A DNA stretch of 64,000 bases from Oceanicaulis sp. HTCC2633 (GTDB lineage Bacteria > Pseudomonadota > Alphaproteobacteria > Caulobacterales > Maricaulaceae): the NCBI RefSeq assembly GCF_000152745.1, contig NZ_CH672428.1, positions 2,447,425-2,511,424 of the forward strand, written 5' to 3'. The notes under the pieces are model-generated. The model was not told the DNA's origin, did not search any database, and worked only from the letters and a program-made list of their open reading frames with translations. A program made the position numbers and the translations under genes. Numbering within the stretch: position 1 is the first letter of the stretch; each line of letters starts with the position of its first letter. Shown here one piece after another: positions 42,715 to 51,424 of the stretch.

Positions 42715-45645
42715 ATGAAAGTCCAAATGTCCAAGATCAAGCTGCTGCTGGCGGGCGTGTCTATCGCCGTAATCGCCGCGTGCTCGGATTCGTCCATCTC
42801 TTCGCCGGGCGAAGGCCAGCTGCCGACGCCGCCGGTTCCGACCAATCCGAACCCGCCGACCCCGCCGTCTGCGGCGGTTGACGCCCGTCCGGCGGGCGGC
42901 TGCCCCACGGGCTTCTCGTCCCTGACCCAGACCCTGGGCAGCGTTGAACTCACCGCCTGCCAGACCTCGGGCACCCTTCTGGCTGACACCACCCTGCCGG
43001 GCGCGTCCGCGACCGCAGGCCAGGGCGCCATCTACTTCCTGAACGGCCAGGTCGCCGTGGGCACCGACGCGGGCGGCGACGCGGCCAACCCGCTGACCGG
43101 TTCGACCTCCGCCACCCTGACCATTGGCGCTGGCGCCTACATCGTCGGCGGCACGACCGCTGACTACCTCACTGTTTCGCGCGGCTCCCAGCTGGTCGTG
43201 GACGGCGAGCAGTTCAACCCGGTGATCTTCACCTCGTCCGACGATCTCGAAGCGACCCTGTCTGACAATCCGCGCGGCTTCAATGACGGCGCGAACGCGG
43301 AATGGGGCGGCATCATCCTGAACGGCCGCGCGCCGATCAACGCCTGTGACGATCCGGCCGCCATCGGCGGCACGGCCGATTGCGAAAAATCCGGCGAAGG
43401 CAATTCGGGCCTCTTCGGCGGCAACGACGCGTCTGACAATTCCGGTCGTCTGAACTACATGCAGGTTCGCTTTGCGGGCGCGGAAGTGACCGCGGACAAC
43501 GAGCTGAACGGCATCGCCTTCCAGGGCGTCGGCAACGGCACCGAAGTCGATTACGTCCAGGTCCACAACAATTTTGACGATGGCGTCGAGTTCTTCGGCG
43601 GCACCGTGAACGTCAAGCACATGGTTCTGACCCAGATCGGCGACGACTCCATGGATTACACCGATGGCTGGACGGGCAACGCCCAGTTCGTGCTGGTTCA
43701 GCAAGGCGCGCTCGACGGTTCGCGTTCGGGCGACAACGGTTTTGAATTCGACAACTTCGAAGACAATGACGACCGTGAACCGCGCTCCAACCCGACCATC
43801 TCCAACTTCACCCTGATCGGCACCCAGGACACCGGCATGCTGATCCGTGAAGGCACCGCGGGCGACTTCCTGAACGGCGTCGTCACGGGCTTCCAGGACG
43901 AGTGCCTGCACATCGACGACAGCTCGACCCAGTCCCAGGCCGCCGCCGGCGCCCTGACGCTGAACTCGACCCTGTTCTCCTGCGACGTCCCGTTTGCGGA
44001 TGAAGAACTGCCGGCCTTCGTGCACGCTGACTTCTTCAACGGCGTTGCGCCCTCTTACACCGCCAACCAGAACAATGTTCAGGCGTCGTCCACCCTGGTG
44101 GGCACCTTCTTCCCGGGCGCCAACGAGCTGGCTGTCCCGGCGCTGAACCCGACCGCCGCTTCCGTGGTGGACGCTGACCGTCGCGCCTTCTTTGACAGCG
44201 TGAACTATATCGGCGCGTTCTCTCCGAGCGAATCCGCAGGGAACTCCTGGGCCACCGGCTGGACCTTCGGCCTGTTCCCGGAAGTCACCGAATGCCCGAC
44301 GGGCACCGTGGCTTCGGGCGAAACCATCGGCAACCAGTTCGTCTGCCGCATCACCGGCACCGTCGACCGTGACGTCCGTCTGGTCGCCGGCCCGCTCTAT
44401 GAACTCGTGGGCGTTGTGTTCGTCGGCATCGACGCTGGTCCGGACGCCGCCAACCCGAGCACGAACGCTCTGGAAGCGACGCTGACCATCGATCCGGGCG
44501 TGACGATCTTCGGCCGTTCGACCGCTGACTACCTCGTGGTCTCCCGCGGCTCGCAGCTGCAGTCCAACGGTTCGCGCGGCGCGCCGGTCATCATGACCTC
44601 GCGTGCGGACATCCTGGCGACGGCCGCTGGCAATGACCGCGGCTACAACACTGGCAACAACGCCGAGTGGGGCGGCCTGATCATCAATGGTCGCGCACCG
44701 ATCAACGCCTGTGACGATCCGGCGGCCATCGGCGGCACCATCGATTGCGAAAAGTCCGGCGAAGGCTCTTCGGGCCTGTTCGGCGGCGCGGACGCGTCTG
44801 ACAATTCCGGCTCCATCCGCTATACCCGCGTCCAGTACGCCGGCGCGGAAGTGACCGCGGACAACGAGCTGAACGGCATCGCCTTCCAGGGCGTCGGCAA
44901 CGGCACCACGGTCGAGTTCGTCCAGGTCCACAACAACTTTGACGATGGCGTCGAATTCTTCGGCGGCGCGGTCAACGTCAAGAACCTGCTGCTGACCCAG
45001 ATCGGCGACGACTCCATGGATTACACCGATGGCTGGACGGGCAACGCCCAGTTCGTGCTGGTGATCCAGGGTGATCTCGACGGTTCGCGTTCGGGCGACA
45101 ACGGTTTTGAATTCGACAACTTCGAAGACAATGACGACCGTGAGCCGCGCTCCAACCCGACCATCGCCAACTTCACCCTGATCGGCACCCAGGACACCGG
45201 CATGCTGATCCGCGAAGGCACTGCGGGCGACTTCCTGAACGGCGTCGTCACCGGCTTTGGCGACGAATGCCTGCACATCGACGACAGCTCGACCCAGACC
45301 CAGGCCGCCAATGGCGACCTGACCCTGCGCTCGACCTTCTTCTCCTGCGCCACCTCGTTCGCGGATGAAGAGCTGCCGTCCTTCGTGCACGCCGACTTCT
45401 TCAACGGCGTCACGCCCTACACCACGAACGTGAACAACGTTCTGGGCACGTCCTCGCTGACCCAGGTCTTCGTGCCGGGCGCCAACGAGAACGCCGTCAT
45501 CGCGATCGACCCGCGCACCGACACGGTGATCGACGCGAGCCGCCGCAGCTTCTTCACCAGCGTCGACTATGTGGGCGCCGTTGAGAACGCGGCTGACGAT
45601 CGCTTCACCGGCTGGACCCTGCTGCCGGCCGGCGCACCGAACTAA
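42715..45645 (+). CDS. Large repeat lipoprotein, ElpS-like surface protein candidate
   Basis: 976 residues. The lipoprotein signal ends in VIAAC (Cys23), followed by a Pro/Asn linker and two homologous halves of 455 residues. Each contains EWGGIILNGRAPINACDDPA (or a close variant), a predicted beta-helix-like core and Asp-rich segments such as DDSMDYTDGWTGN and FDNFEDNDDREPRSNP that could bind calcium. Its place before a TonB receptor and a complete gsp operon, with a Pho-box-like site, matches the published Caulobacter elpS-T2SS locus, where ElpS is a phosphate-starvation surface lipoprotein released dependent on T2SS. Orthology is inferred from context and needs a search. No catalytic residues are recognised. 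Confidence 0.78.
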   Translation: MKVQMSKIKLLLAGVSIAVIAACSDSSISSPGEGQLPTPPVPTNPNPPTPPSAAVDARPAGGCPTGFSSLTQTLGSVELTACQTSGTLLADTTLPGASATAGQGAIYFLNGQVAVGTDAGGDAANPLTGSTSATLTIGAGAYIVGGTTADYLTVSRGSQLVVDGEQFNPVIFTSSDDLEATLSDNPRGFNDGANAEWGGIILNGRAPINACDDPAAIGGTADCEKSGEGNSGLFGGNDASDNSGRLNYMQVRFAGAEVTADNELNGIAFQGVGNGTEVDYVQVHNNFDDGVEFFGGTVNVKHMVLTQIGDDSMDYTDGWTGNAQFVLVQQGALDGSRSGDNGFEFDNFEDNDDREPRSNPTISNFTLIGTQDTGMLIREGTAGDFLNGVVTGFQDECLHIDDSSTQSQAAAGALTLNSTLFSCDVPFADEELPAFVHADFFNGVAPSYTANQNNVQASSTLVGTFFPGANELAVPALNPTAASVVDADRRAFFDSVNYIGAFSPSESAGNSWATGWTFGLFPEVTECPTGTVASGETIGNQFVCRITGTVDRDVRLVAGPLYELVGVVFVGIDAGPDAANPSTNALEATLTIDPGVTIFGRSTADYLVVSRGSQLQSNGSRGAPVIMTSRADILATAAGNDRGYNTGNNAEWGGLIINGRAPINACDDPAAIGGTIDCEKSGEGSSGLFGGADASDNSGSIRYTRVQYAGAEVTADNELNGIAFQGVGNGTTVEFVQVHNNFDDGVEFFGGAVNVKNLLLTQIGDDSMDYTDGWTGNAQFVLVIQGDLDGSRSGDNGFEFDNFEDNDDREPRSNPTIANFTLIGTQDTGMLIREGTAGDFLNGVVTGFGDECLHIDDSSTQTQAANGDLTLRSTFFSCATSFADEELPSFVHADFFNGVTPYTTNVNNVLGTSSLTQVFVPGANENAVIAIDPRTDTVIDASRRSFFTSVDYVGAVENAADDRFTGWTLLPAGAPN
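43300..45300 (+). repeat. Internal tandem duplication, period 1365 bp, within the lipoprotein gene
   Basis: Segments 43300-43935 and 44665-45300 are near-identical at DNA level, offset by exactly 1365 bases (455 codons). The segment from GATGGCTGGACGGGCAACGC to the strongly acidic coding part is almost unchanged, whereas flanking parts of each half differ more. The high nucleotide identity points to recent duplication or continuing gene conversion. Confidence 0.9.
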
Positions 45646-45665
45646 GGCCAGAGCCCTTGGATGGT

Positions 45666-45688
45666 CGCCTCACCCCTCAGGTGAGGCG
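45666..45688 (+). terminator. Stem-loop between lipoprotein and TonB-receptor genes
   Basis: CGCCTCACC and GGTGAGGCG form a perfect 9-bp stem around a CCTCA loop, starting 20 bases after the lipoprotein stop. No T tract follows, so it is more likely a partial terminator or mRNA-processing/stability element lowering receptor expression relative to the lipoprotein than a full terminator. Confidence 0.6.
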
Positions 45689-45720
45689 GCCGCTCCTGTG
45701 AAACCAATGAATTGGGGACT

Positions 45721-48444
45721 ATGATGCTTAAATCTCGCATCGCGTTCACCGCGGCTCTGCTGTCTGGCGTCTGTGTGACGCCTCTGACGGTGGCTTCAGC
45801 GCAAGAGGCGGTCGACGCCTCCCAGGCGGAAGACGTCGTGGTGGTTCGCTACCAGTATGTTCCGGACGACAAGCGCGTCACCTCCGAGGTGTCGAGCTTC
45901 CTGTCCGCTGACGATTTCGTGCTCACCGGCGACTCCAGCGTGGCTGATGCGCTGGGTCGTGTTTCCGGCATCACCATCTCGGACGGTCGCTTCCCGGTCG
46001 TGCGCGGTCTGAACGAGCGCTATTCCAACACCCTGCTGAACGGCTCGCCGCTGGCCTCGCCGGAACCCCTTCTGCGCGCCGCGCCGCTGGACCTGTTCCC
46101 GACGAGCGTCGTGTCGAACGTTCTGGTGCAGAAGACCTTCTCGCCGCAATTCCCCGGCGAGTTCGGCGGCGGCCTGATCTCCATCGAGACCTCTGCCCTG
46201 CCGGCGGAAGGCTTCTTCGAGATCGGCACGAGCCTGTCGGCTGACACCGAGACCAACTTCAACACCGGCCTGCTCCATGATGGCGGCAGCAATGACCGCT
46301 GGGGCTTCGGCGACAACACGCGCGAGATCTCCGACGAGTTCAAGCCGCTGTTCGAAACCAGCCGCGTGGGCGCCGACAACCGTATCTGGGATGACGAGAC
46401 GCTGGCCCGGTTCGGCCGCTCGCTCGAAAACTCCAAGCTCTGGGTCATCCAGGAAGGCGATATCGAGCCGAACTGGGGCGTGGACGCCTCGGGCGGCCAG
46501 CGCTTCGAGTTCGACAATTTCGCGCTCGGCGTTCTGGGCTCGGTCGGTTTCGACAATGACTGGCAGTCCAAGGACGGCCGCCGCGGCGACATCACCGCCG
46601 GCAGCTCGGTCGTGTCGGGCGAGACCATCACCCAGAACACCGATTATCGCTTCATGGAGACGACCAACGACATCTCCCTGAACGCGCTGGGCTCCATCGG
46701 CGTCGAGTTCGGTGAGCACGAGATCCAGTTCCTGACCCTGGTCCTGCGCTCCACCGAAAAGGAAACCCGCTCTGAGTTCGGCAATCTGCTGCCGACCGAA
46801 GAAGACGATTTCCGCGACGATTCGACCGCGTTCTACGAGCGTCAGGTCTACACCTACCAGCTGTCTGGCGATCACATGTTTGAATCGCTGGGCGAGCTGG
46901 AGGCCAGCTGGCGCGCCGCCTTCTCCGACGCGTCCCGCAATGCGCCGAACCAGCGTCGCGCCCGCTACGAGTTCGAGACCGTGAACGGCGTCGAACAGCT
47001 GGTGCTGCGTCCGGACACCCGCGGCAACAACATCTCGTTCAGCCGCGTGGATGAGGAAGTCACCGATTACGGCATCGACTTCACCCTGCCGGTCGAAGCC
47101 CTGGGCCTGTCCTGGGAATGGAAAGCCGGTTACGCCTCCAACACCCGCGAACGCTCCGCGTTCAGCCGGGACATGGCGTTCTCGGGTTCGTCCTCGAACC
47201 TGTTCCGCTCGGCGCGCGTGGATTACATCTTCGCCGATCCGAATATCGGCGTTCCCGCGGAAGGCGGCACCTGGCAGATCCGCGAACGCGGCGCGTCGGG
47301 CGCAGCTGACGCCTATGCCGGCGAGCTGGACGTTCAAGGCGCCTATATCGCCACTGACGTCGAGATCACGCCGTTCCTGCGCGCCGCTCTGGGCGTCCGC
47401 TGGGAGGATGGCGAGCTGTCCACCCGCACCTTCAACTTCGACAATGCGGGCCAGTCCACACAGGTGACCACCCAGGAAGACTATCTCCTGCCGGCGGCCA
47501 CGCTGACCTGGACCTTCGCGGACAATCTGCAGGCGCGTTTCGGGTACTCTGAAACCATCACCCGCCCGCAATTCCGTGAACTGGGCTTTGCGCTCTTCAC
47601 CGACACTGAGCTTGACCAGCGCTTCGTGGGCAACCCGTATCTCGTGGACACCGAGATCACCAACTATGACGCACGTCTGGAATGGTATTTCGGCCGCGAT
47701 CAGTTCCTGACCGCGGGCGTCTTCTACAAAGAGCTGGAAAACCCGATCGTTGAATATCTCTTCAACGCCGCGGAAGAGCCGGTGAACTCCTATCTGAACG
47801 CGCCCGAAGCCACGCTCTACGGCTTCGAGATCGAGTTCGAGAAGACCTTCGACATGGCCGACACTTTCGGCGATGACGGCTTCTGGAGCGACGCCGAGGT
47901 GTTCGTGAACACGAACTACACCTACAGCCAGTCGGAAATCTCGGTGAACCAGACCGATACCGTAATCGCCGCCGGCGTGCCGGCGGGCGGCTCCACCGAC
48001 GTGGTGGTGCCGAACGAAGTGGCCGCTTTCTCGCGCATCCTGGATGGTCAGCGTCTGAACGGTCAGTCCGATCACATCGTCAACCTGCAGATCGGCTGGG
48101 AAGCCAAGAGCACCGGCACGCGCACCGCGCTGCTGCTCAACTGGAACAGCGACCGCGTTCGCACCATCCAGTTCAACGTCTCCGTGGACAATCCGACCAC
48201 GCCGAACGTTGAAAGCTCGGCCTTCTTCCCGGAAGTGATCGAAGAGCCGCCGCTCACGCTGGACCTGGTGCACAACCGCACCCTCAGCGTGCCGCGCGCC
48301 GGCGATGTCGACCTGCGTTTCGCCATTCGCAACATCCTGGGCGAGGACTATTCCGCCTACCAGGAAGCCTTTGGCGAAGAGCGCAACTTTGAATCCTATG
48401 ATCTGGGAACCACGTTCTCGATCAGCCTGAAGAAATCCTTCTAG
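45721..48444 (+). CDS. TonB-dependent outer-membrane receptor
   Basis: About 907 residues. A signal peptide (MMLKSRIAFTAALLSGVCV, cleaved near ASAQE) precedes a plug domain with VADALGRVSGITISDG, PVVRGLNERYSNTLLNG and VLVQKTFSPQFPGEFGGG. A 22-strand barrel follows with the TonB-receptor C-terminal pattern, ending in a terminal Phe (TTFSISLKKSF). Energised by TonB-ExbB-ExbD encoded elsewhere, it imports a substrate bound at the surface; pairing with the upstream lipoprotein suggests a phosphorus-containing compound, which is inference. ATG 45721 and 45724 are both near a GGGG ribosome site; the TTG at 45712 is less likely. A terminator follows. Confidence 0.92.
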   Translation: MMLKSRIAFTAALLSGVCVTPLTVASAQEAVDASQAEDVVVVRYQYVPDDKRVTSEVSSFLSADDFVLTGDSSVADALGRVSGITISDGRFPVVRGLNERYSNTLLNGSPLASPEPLLRAAPLDLFPTSVVSNVLVQKTFSPQFPGEFGGGLISIETSALPAEGFFEIGTSLSADTETNFNTGLLHDGGSNDRWGFGDNTREISDEFKPLFETSRVGADNRIWDDETLARFGRSLENSKLWVIQEGDIEPNWGVDASGGQRFEFDNFALGVLGSVGFDNDWQSKDGRRGDITAGSSVVSGETITQNTDYRFMETTNDISLNALGSIGVEFGEHEIQFLTLVLRSTEKETRSEFGNLLPTEEDDFRDDSTAFYERQVYTYQLSGDHMFESLGELEASWRAAFSDASRNAPNQRRARYEFETVNGVEQLVLRPDTRGNNISFSRVDEEVTDYGIDFTLPVEALGLSWEWKAGYASNTRERSAFSRDMAFSGSSSNLFRSARVDYIFADPNIGVPAEGGTWQIRERGASGAADAYAGELDVQGAYIATDVEITPFLRAALGVRWEDGELSTRTFNFDNAGQSTQVTTQEDYLLPAATLTWTFADNLQARFGYSETITRPQFRELGFALFTDTELDQRFVGNPYLVDTEITNYDARLEWYFGRDQFLTAGVFYKELENPIVEYLFNAAEEPVNSYLNAPEATLYGFEIEFEKTFDMADTFGDDGFWSDAEVFVNTNYTYSQSEISVNQTDTVIAAGVPAGGSTDVVVPNEVAAFSRILDGQRLNGQSDHIVNLQIGWEAKSTGTRTALLLNWNSDRVRTIQFNVSVDNPTTPNVESSAFFPEVIEEPPLTLDLVHNRTLSVPRAGDVDLRFAIRNILGEDYSAYQEAFGEERNFESYDLGTTFSISLKKSF

Positions 48445-48468
48445 GCCAGGGTTCGATCCGAGACAGGG

Positions 48469-48498
48469 AGGCGGGCTTTCTTTCGGGAAAGTCCGCCT
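48469..48498 (+). terminator. Rho-independent terminator after the TonB receptor
   Basis: A 12-bp stem (AGGCGGGCTTTC with GAAAGTCCGCCT, containing one G-T wobble pair) around a 6-nt TTTCGG loop, followed by a moderately T-rich tail (TGCTGCTTCTC). It begins 25 bases after the stop and separates the lipoprotein/receptor unit from the gsp operon, whose promoter must lie in the next 70 bases. Confidence 0.8.
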
Positions 48499-48569
48499 TG
48501 CTGCTTCTCATTGTGTGATAATTCCCGTTACAGTCCGCCCGCTCCGGACCGAGGCGAACATCAAGAGCC

Positions 48570-49430
48570 ATGACCCGCACCCAGTCTCCAGCCACAGCCA
48601 CCCCCCTGATGCGCGTGAACCGCGCACTGGCCACGGCCTGCGCTGTCCTGGCGGCGCTCATGCTGGGCTGGCTTGTCGCACGGGCGATCTGGTTCGGCCT
48701 GTTCGGCGCTGCGGCTCTGGATGTGCGCATCGAGCCGCCGCGCGCCTTGTCCGTCGCCTCCGCCTCTGACCCCGCTTTGGCGCAAGCGCCCGCCACTGGC
48801 TTGTTCGCCGCGCGCGGCGGGCCGGCGGATCAGACCCTCGAGGCGGCGCCTGAAAGCCGTTTGAACATCTCCCTGCGCGGGGTGCGCGTGGGCGCCAGCG
48901 AGCAGGACGGATCCGCCATCATCGACGCCGAGAACGGGCGCCAGCAGATTGTCCGCGTCGGCGACGAGATCGCCCCGGGCATTACGGTCGAGGCCATTCA
49001 TCCCGACCGGATCGAGATCAATCGCCGCGGCGCGCGGGAGTCCCTATATCTGCGCGACCGCGAACGCCGACAGGCGCGCCAGGCCGCCAGCGGGACGCCC
49101 GTGACGCCTGCTGCAACCCAGACCCCGTCTTCCTCTCCGCGTACGCCTGAACTCGACCAGCTGATTGAGGAGCTCGATCTGGGCCCGCATCTGCGCGACG
49201 GCCAGCTGATCGGCTTTGACATCGGCTCGGACGCCAATCGCGACTGGCTCGCCCGCTTCGGGCTCGAGCCGGGCGATGTGATCCTCGCCCTCAATGATAC
49301 GCCGGTCAGCGCGCCTGATGCGCTGGCCCGGGCCCTCTCGGCGTCAGGCGATGTCCGCCTGAGCCTCGAACGGGACGGCCGACGCCTGACCCTCACACCG
49401 TCCGCGGCCGACGCCGCCCGACAGGAGTAA
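48570..49430 (+). CDS. gspC: Type II secretion protein GspC
   Basis: 286 residues. A short cytoplasmic start and one membrane helix (about 20-47: CAVLAALMLGWLVARAIWFGL) lead to the periplasmic homology region (LRGVRVGASEQDGSAIIDAENGRQQIVRVGDEI), which contacts the secretin. The C-terminal PDZ domain (about 195-285: DGQLIGFDIGSDAN, GLEPGDVILALNDTPV) helps recruit substrates. It is the first gene of a twelve-gene gsp operon; gspD starts 5 nt later. Diagnosis rests on architecture and position, both convincing. Confidence 0.9.
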   Translation: MTRTQSPATATPLMRVNRALATACAVLAALMLGWLVARAIWFGLFGAAALDVRIEPPRALSVASASDPALAQAPATGLFAARGGPADQTLEAAPESRLNISLRGVRVGASEQDGSAIIDAENGRQQIVRVGDEIAPGITVEAIHPDRIEINRRGARESLYLRDRERRQARQAASGTPVTPAATQTPSSSPRTPELDQLIEELDLGPHLRDGQLIGFDIGSDANRDWLARFGLEPGDVILALNDTPVSAPDALARALSASGDVRLSLERDGRRLTLTPSAADAARQE

Positions 49431-49435
49431 GCACC

Positions 49436-51421
49436 GTGACCCTGCTGTCTCGCATCCTCATTCTCGTCCTGGCTCCGGCTCTCCTGATCGGCGCGGCCTT
49501 CGCCCAGTCCAATGGCGGGCAGACACTGAACTATCGCAATGCCGAAATCGGCGCGGTGATTGACGATATCGCCCTGATGACGGGCTTCACCTTCGTGCTT
49601 GATCCTGATGTGCGCGGGCTTGTCACCATCGTCTCCGAAGCGCCGCTGACCGATGAGGAAGTGTTCCAGGTCTTTCTCTCCACGCTGCGGGTGAACGGCT
49701 ATACGGCGGTGCAGACGGCGCCGGGCGTGTTCCAGATCGTGCCGCAGGCCGAAGGCGCCCGCGCCGGCGCGCCCATGCAATCGGCGACACGGGATGGCGA
49801 TGTCTTCCTGACGCGGGTCTATCGCCTGAACAACACCTCCGCCCGCTCGGCGGTGCGCGCCGTGACGCCCATGCTCAGCCCGTCAGGCGCTGTGAATCCG
49901 GTGGAGTCCGGCAATCTTGTGGTGATCGTCGACTTCGCCTCGAATATCCGCGCCATCGAAGCGGCGCTGCGGGAAGCGGACCGCGACACCTCCACCGTGG
50001 AGATGCTGACGCTCGAGAACCTGCCGGCGGAAGAGATGGCGTCAGTCATCGCCCGGCTGCGCGAGCGCAATCAGGGCGGCGAGGATCAGGCGCCGTCCAA
50101 TGTGACCGTCGCCGCCGTTCCGGCCTCCAACGCGCTCCTGCTGCGCGGCGAGCCGTCGGCTGTGGGCGAAATGATCTCGCTGGTGCGCCGCATTGATGCG
50201 GTCAGCGCGTCCACCCAGACGTTCCGTGTGGTGGCGCTCAACCACGCCCAGGGCGATGACCTGCTGCCGATCCTGCAGCAATTCGCCGAGGCGATGAGCG
50301 GTCCAGAAAGCGTGGGCCGACCGGTCTCCATCGCCCATCACCCGGCGACCAACTCGATCATCATGAACGCCGATCCCGATGTGCTGCGCGAGCTGGAGCA
50401 GGTGATCAGCCGTCTCGATGTGCGCCGCCCGCAAGTGCAGGTGGAAGCCATTGTGGTGGAGATCTCCGACCAGACCGCACGCGATCTGGGCGTTCAGTTC
50501 CTCCTGGCGGGTGACGGCGATGACGCAACGCCCTTCGCCTATACCCGGTATGGCTCGACCCGCCAGCCTGACCTTCTCGCGCTGACAGGCGCGCTTCTGA
50601 CGGGCGGGCTCAGCTCTGGCGATGGCGAGACCACCTCCAGCACCGATGTGAATCTGCGCAATCTCGCTTTGTCCTCGCTGGTCAATTCACGAGGCGGCTC
50701 GTTCGGCTTTGGCGGCGAGCTCAATGACGGCTCTCTCTTCGGCGTCATCGTCAATGCGCTCGACAGCGATACCGATTCGAACGTGCTGTCCAAACCGCAG
50801 CTGATGGTGCTCGATAACGAGGAAGCCAATCTGATGGTGGGTCAGGAAATCCCGATCACTACGGGAGAAACCCTGGGCTCGAACAATTCCAACCCCTTCC
50901 GCCAGATCGAGCGCGAAAGCGTGGGCGTGCAGCTCTATGTGCGTCCGCAGATCAATGATGGCGACGCCATCCGCCTGCAGATCCGCCAGGAAGTCTCATC
51001 CGTGGCCGGGCCGGTCAGCGCCGATTTCGTCGAGCTGATCACCAATCAGCGCAAGATCGAGACGACTGTGCTCGCTGATGATGGCGAGATCATCGTGCTG
51101 GGCGGCCTGATCGAGACCGATGAGCAGGAAGCGGAAAGCGGCGTGCCGGGGCTCAGCCGCATTCCGGGCGCAGGGCGTCTGTTCCGCAATGACAGCCGCT
51201 CCACCACGCGCCGCAATCTGATGGTGTTCATCCGGCCCACCATCGTGCGCGATGCGGCCAGCATGCGCGACGTCACCCGGATGAGCTATGATTACGCCGT
51301 GGGTCAGCAGCGCGAAGCCACGGGCGGCACGTCCAGCCTTGAATCCATTGTCGACATGATGATGCGCGGCCAGCAGCCGTTTGCGGGCCCGCTCCCCGGT
51401 GACGATGCGGGGCGGGAGTAA
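49436..51421 (+). CDS. gspD: Type II secretion outer-membrane secretin GspD
   Basis: 661 residues. The signal peptide (to about FAQ at 23) precedes N0 (LNYRNAEIGAVIDDIALMTG), N1-N3 ring domains and the secretin barrel with NVLSKPQLMVLDNEEANLMVGQ-type and VPGLSRIPGAGRLFR motifs and a terminal NLMVFIRPTIV strand. A multimer of GspD forms the outer-membrane gate. The tail after the barrel is short (about 55 residues). A GTG start is preceded by AGGAG at 8 nt. GspE begins 3 nt after the stop. Confidence 0.96.
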   Translation: MTLLSRILILVLAPALLIGAAFAQSNGGQTLNYRNAEIGAVIDDIALMTGFTFVLDPDVRGLVTIVSEAPLTDEEVFQVFLSTLRVNGYTAVQTAPGVFQIVPQAEGARAGAPMQSATRDGDVFLTRVYRLNNTSARSAVRAVTPMLSPSGAVNPVESGNLVVIVDFASNIRAIEAALREADRDTSTVEMLTLENLPAEEMASVIARLRERNQGGEDQAPSNVTVAAVPASNALLLRGEPSAVGEMISLVRRIDAVSASTQTFRVVALNHAQGDDLLPILQQFAEAMSGPESVGRPVSIAHHPATNSIIMNADPDVLRELEQVISRLDVRRPQVQVEAIVVEISDQTARDLGVQFLLAGDGDDATPFAYTRYGSTRQPDLLALTGALLTGGLSSGDGETTSSTDVNLRNLALSSLVNSRGGSFGFGGELNDGSLFGVIVNALDSDTDSNVLSKPQLMVLDNEEANLMVGQEIPITTGETLGSNNSNPFRQIERESVGVQLYVRPQINDGDAIRLQIRQEVSSVAGPVSADFVELITNQRKIETTVLADDGEIIVLGGLIETDEQEAESGVPGLSRIPGAGRLFRNDSRSTTRRNLMVFIRPTIVRDAASMRDVTRMSYDYAVGQQREATGGTSSLESIVDMMMRGQQPFAGPLPGDDAGRE

Positions 51422-51424
51422 GTC

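Noticed and set aside
42628-45390. A 920-codon open frame antisense to the repeat lipoprotein
   Set aside because: It mirrors the codon bias and duplication of the sense gene, which has a lipobox, ribosome site and conserved neighbours; the antisense translation has no signal or domain.
45796-48273. An 825-codon open frame antisense to the TonB receptor
   Set aside because: It is a shadow frame of a clear TonB-dependent receptor.
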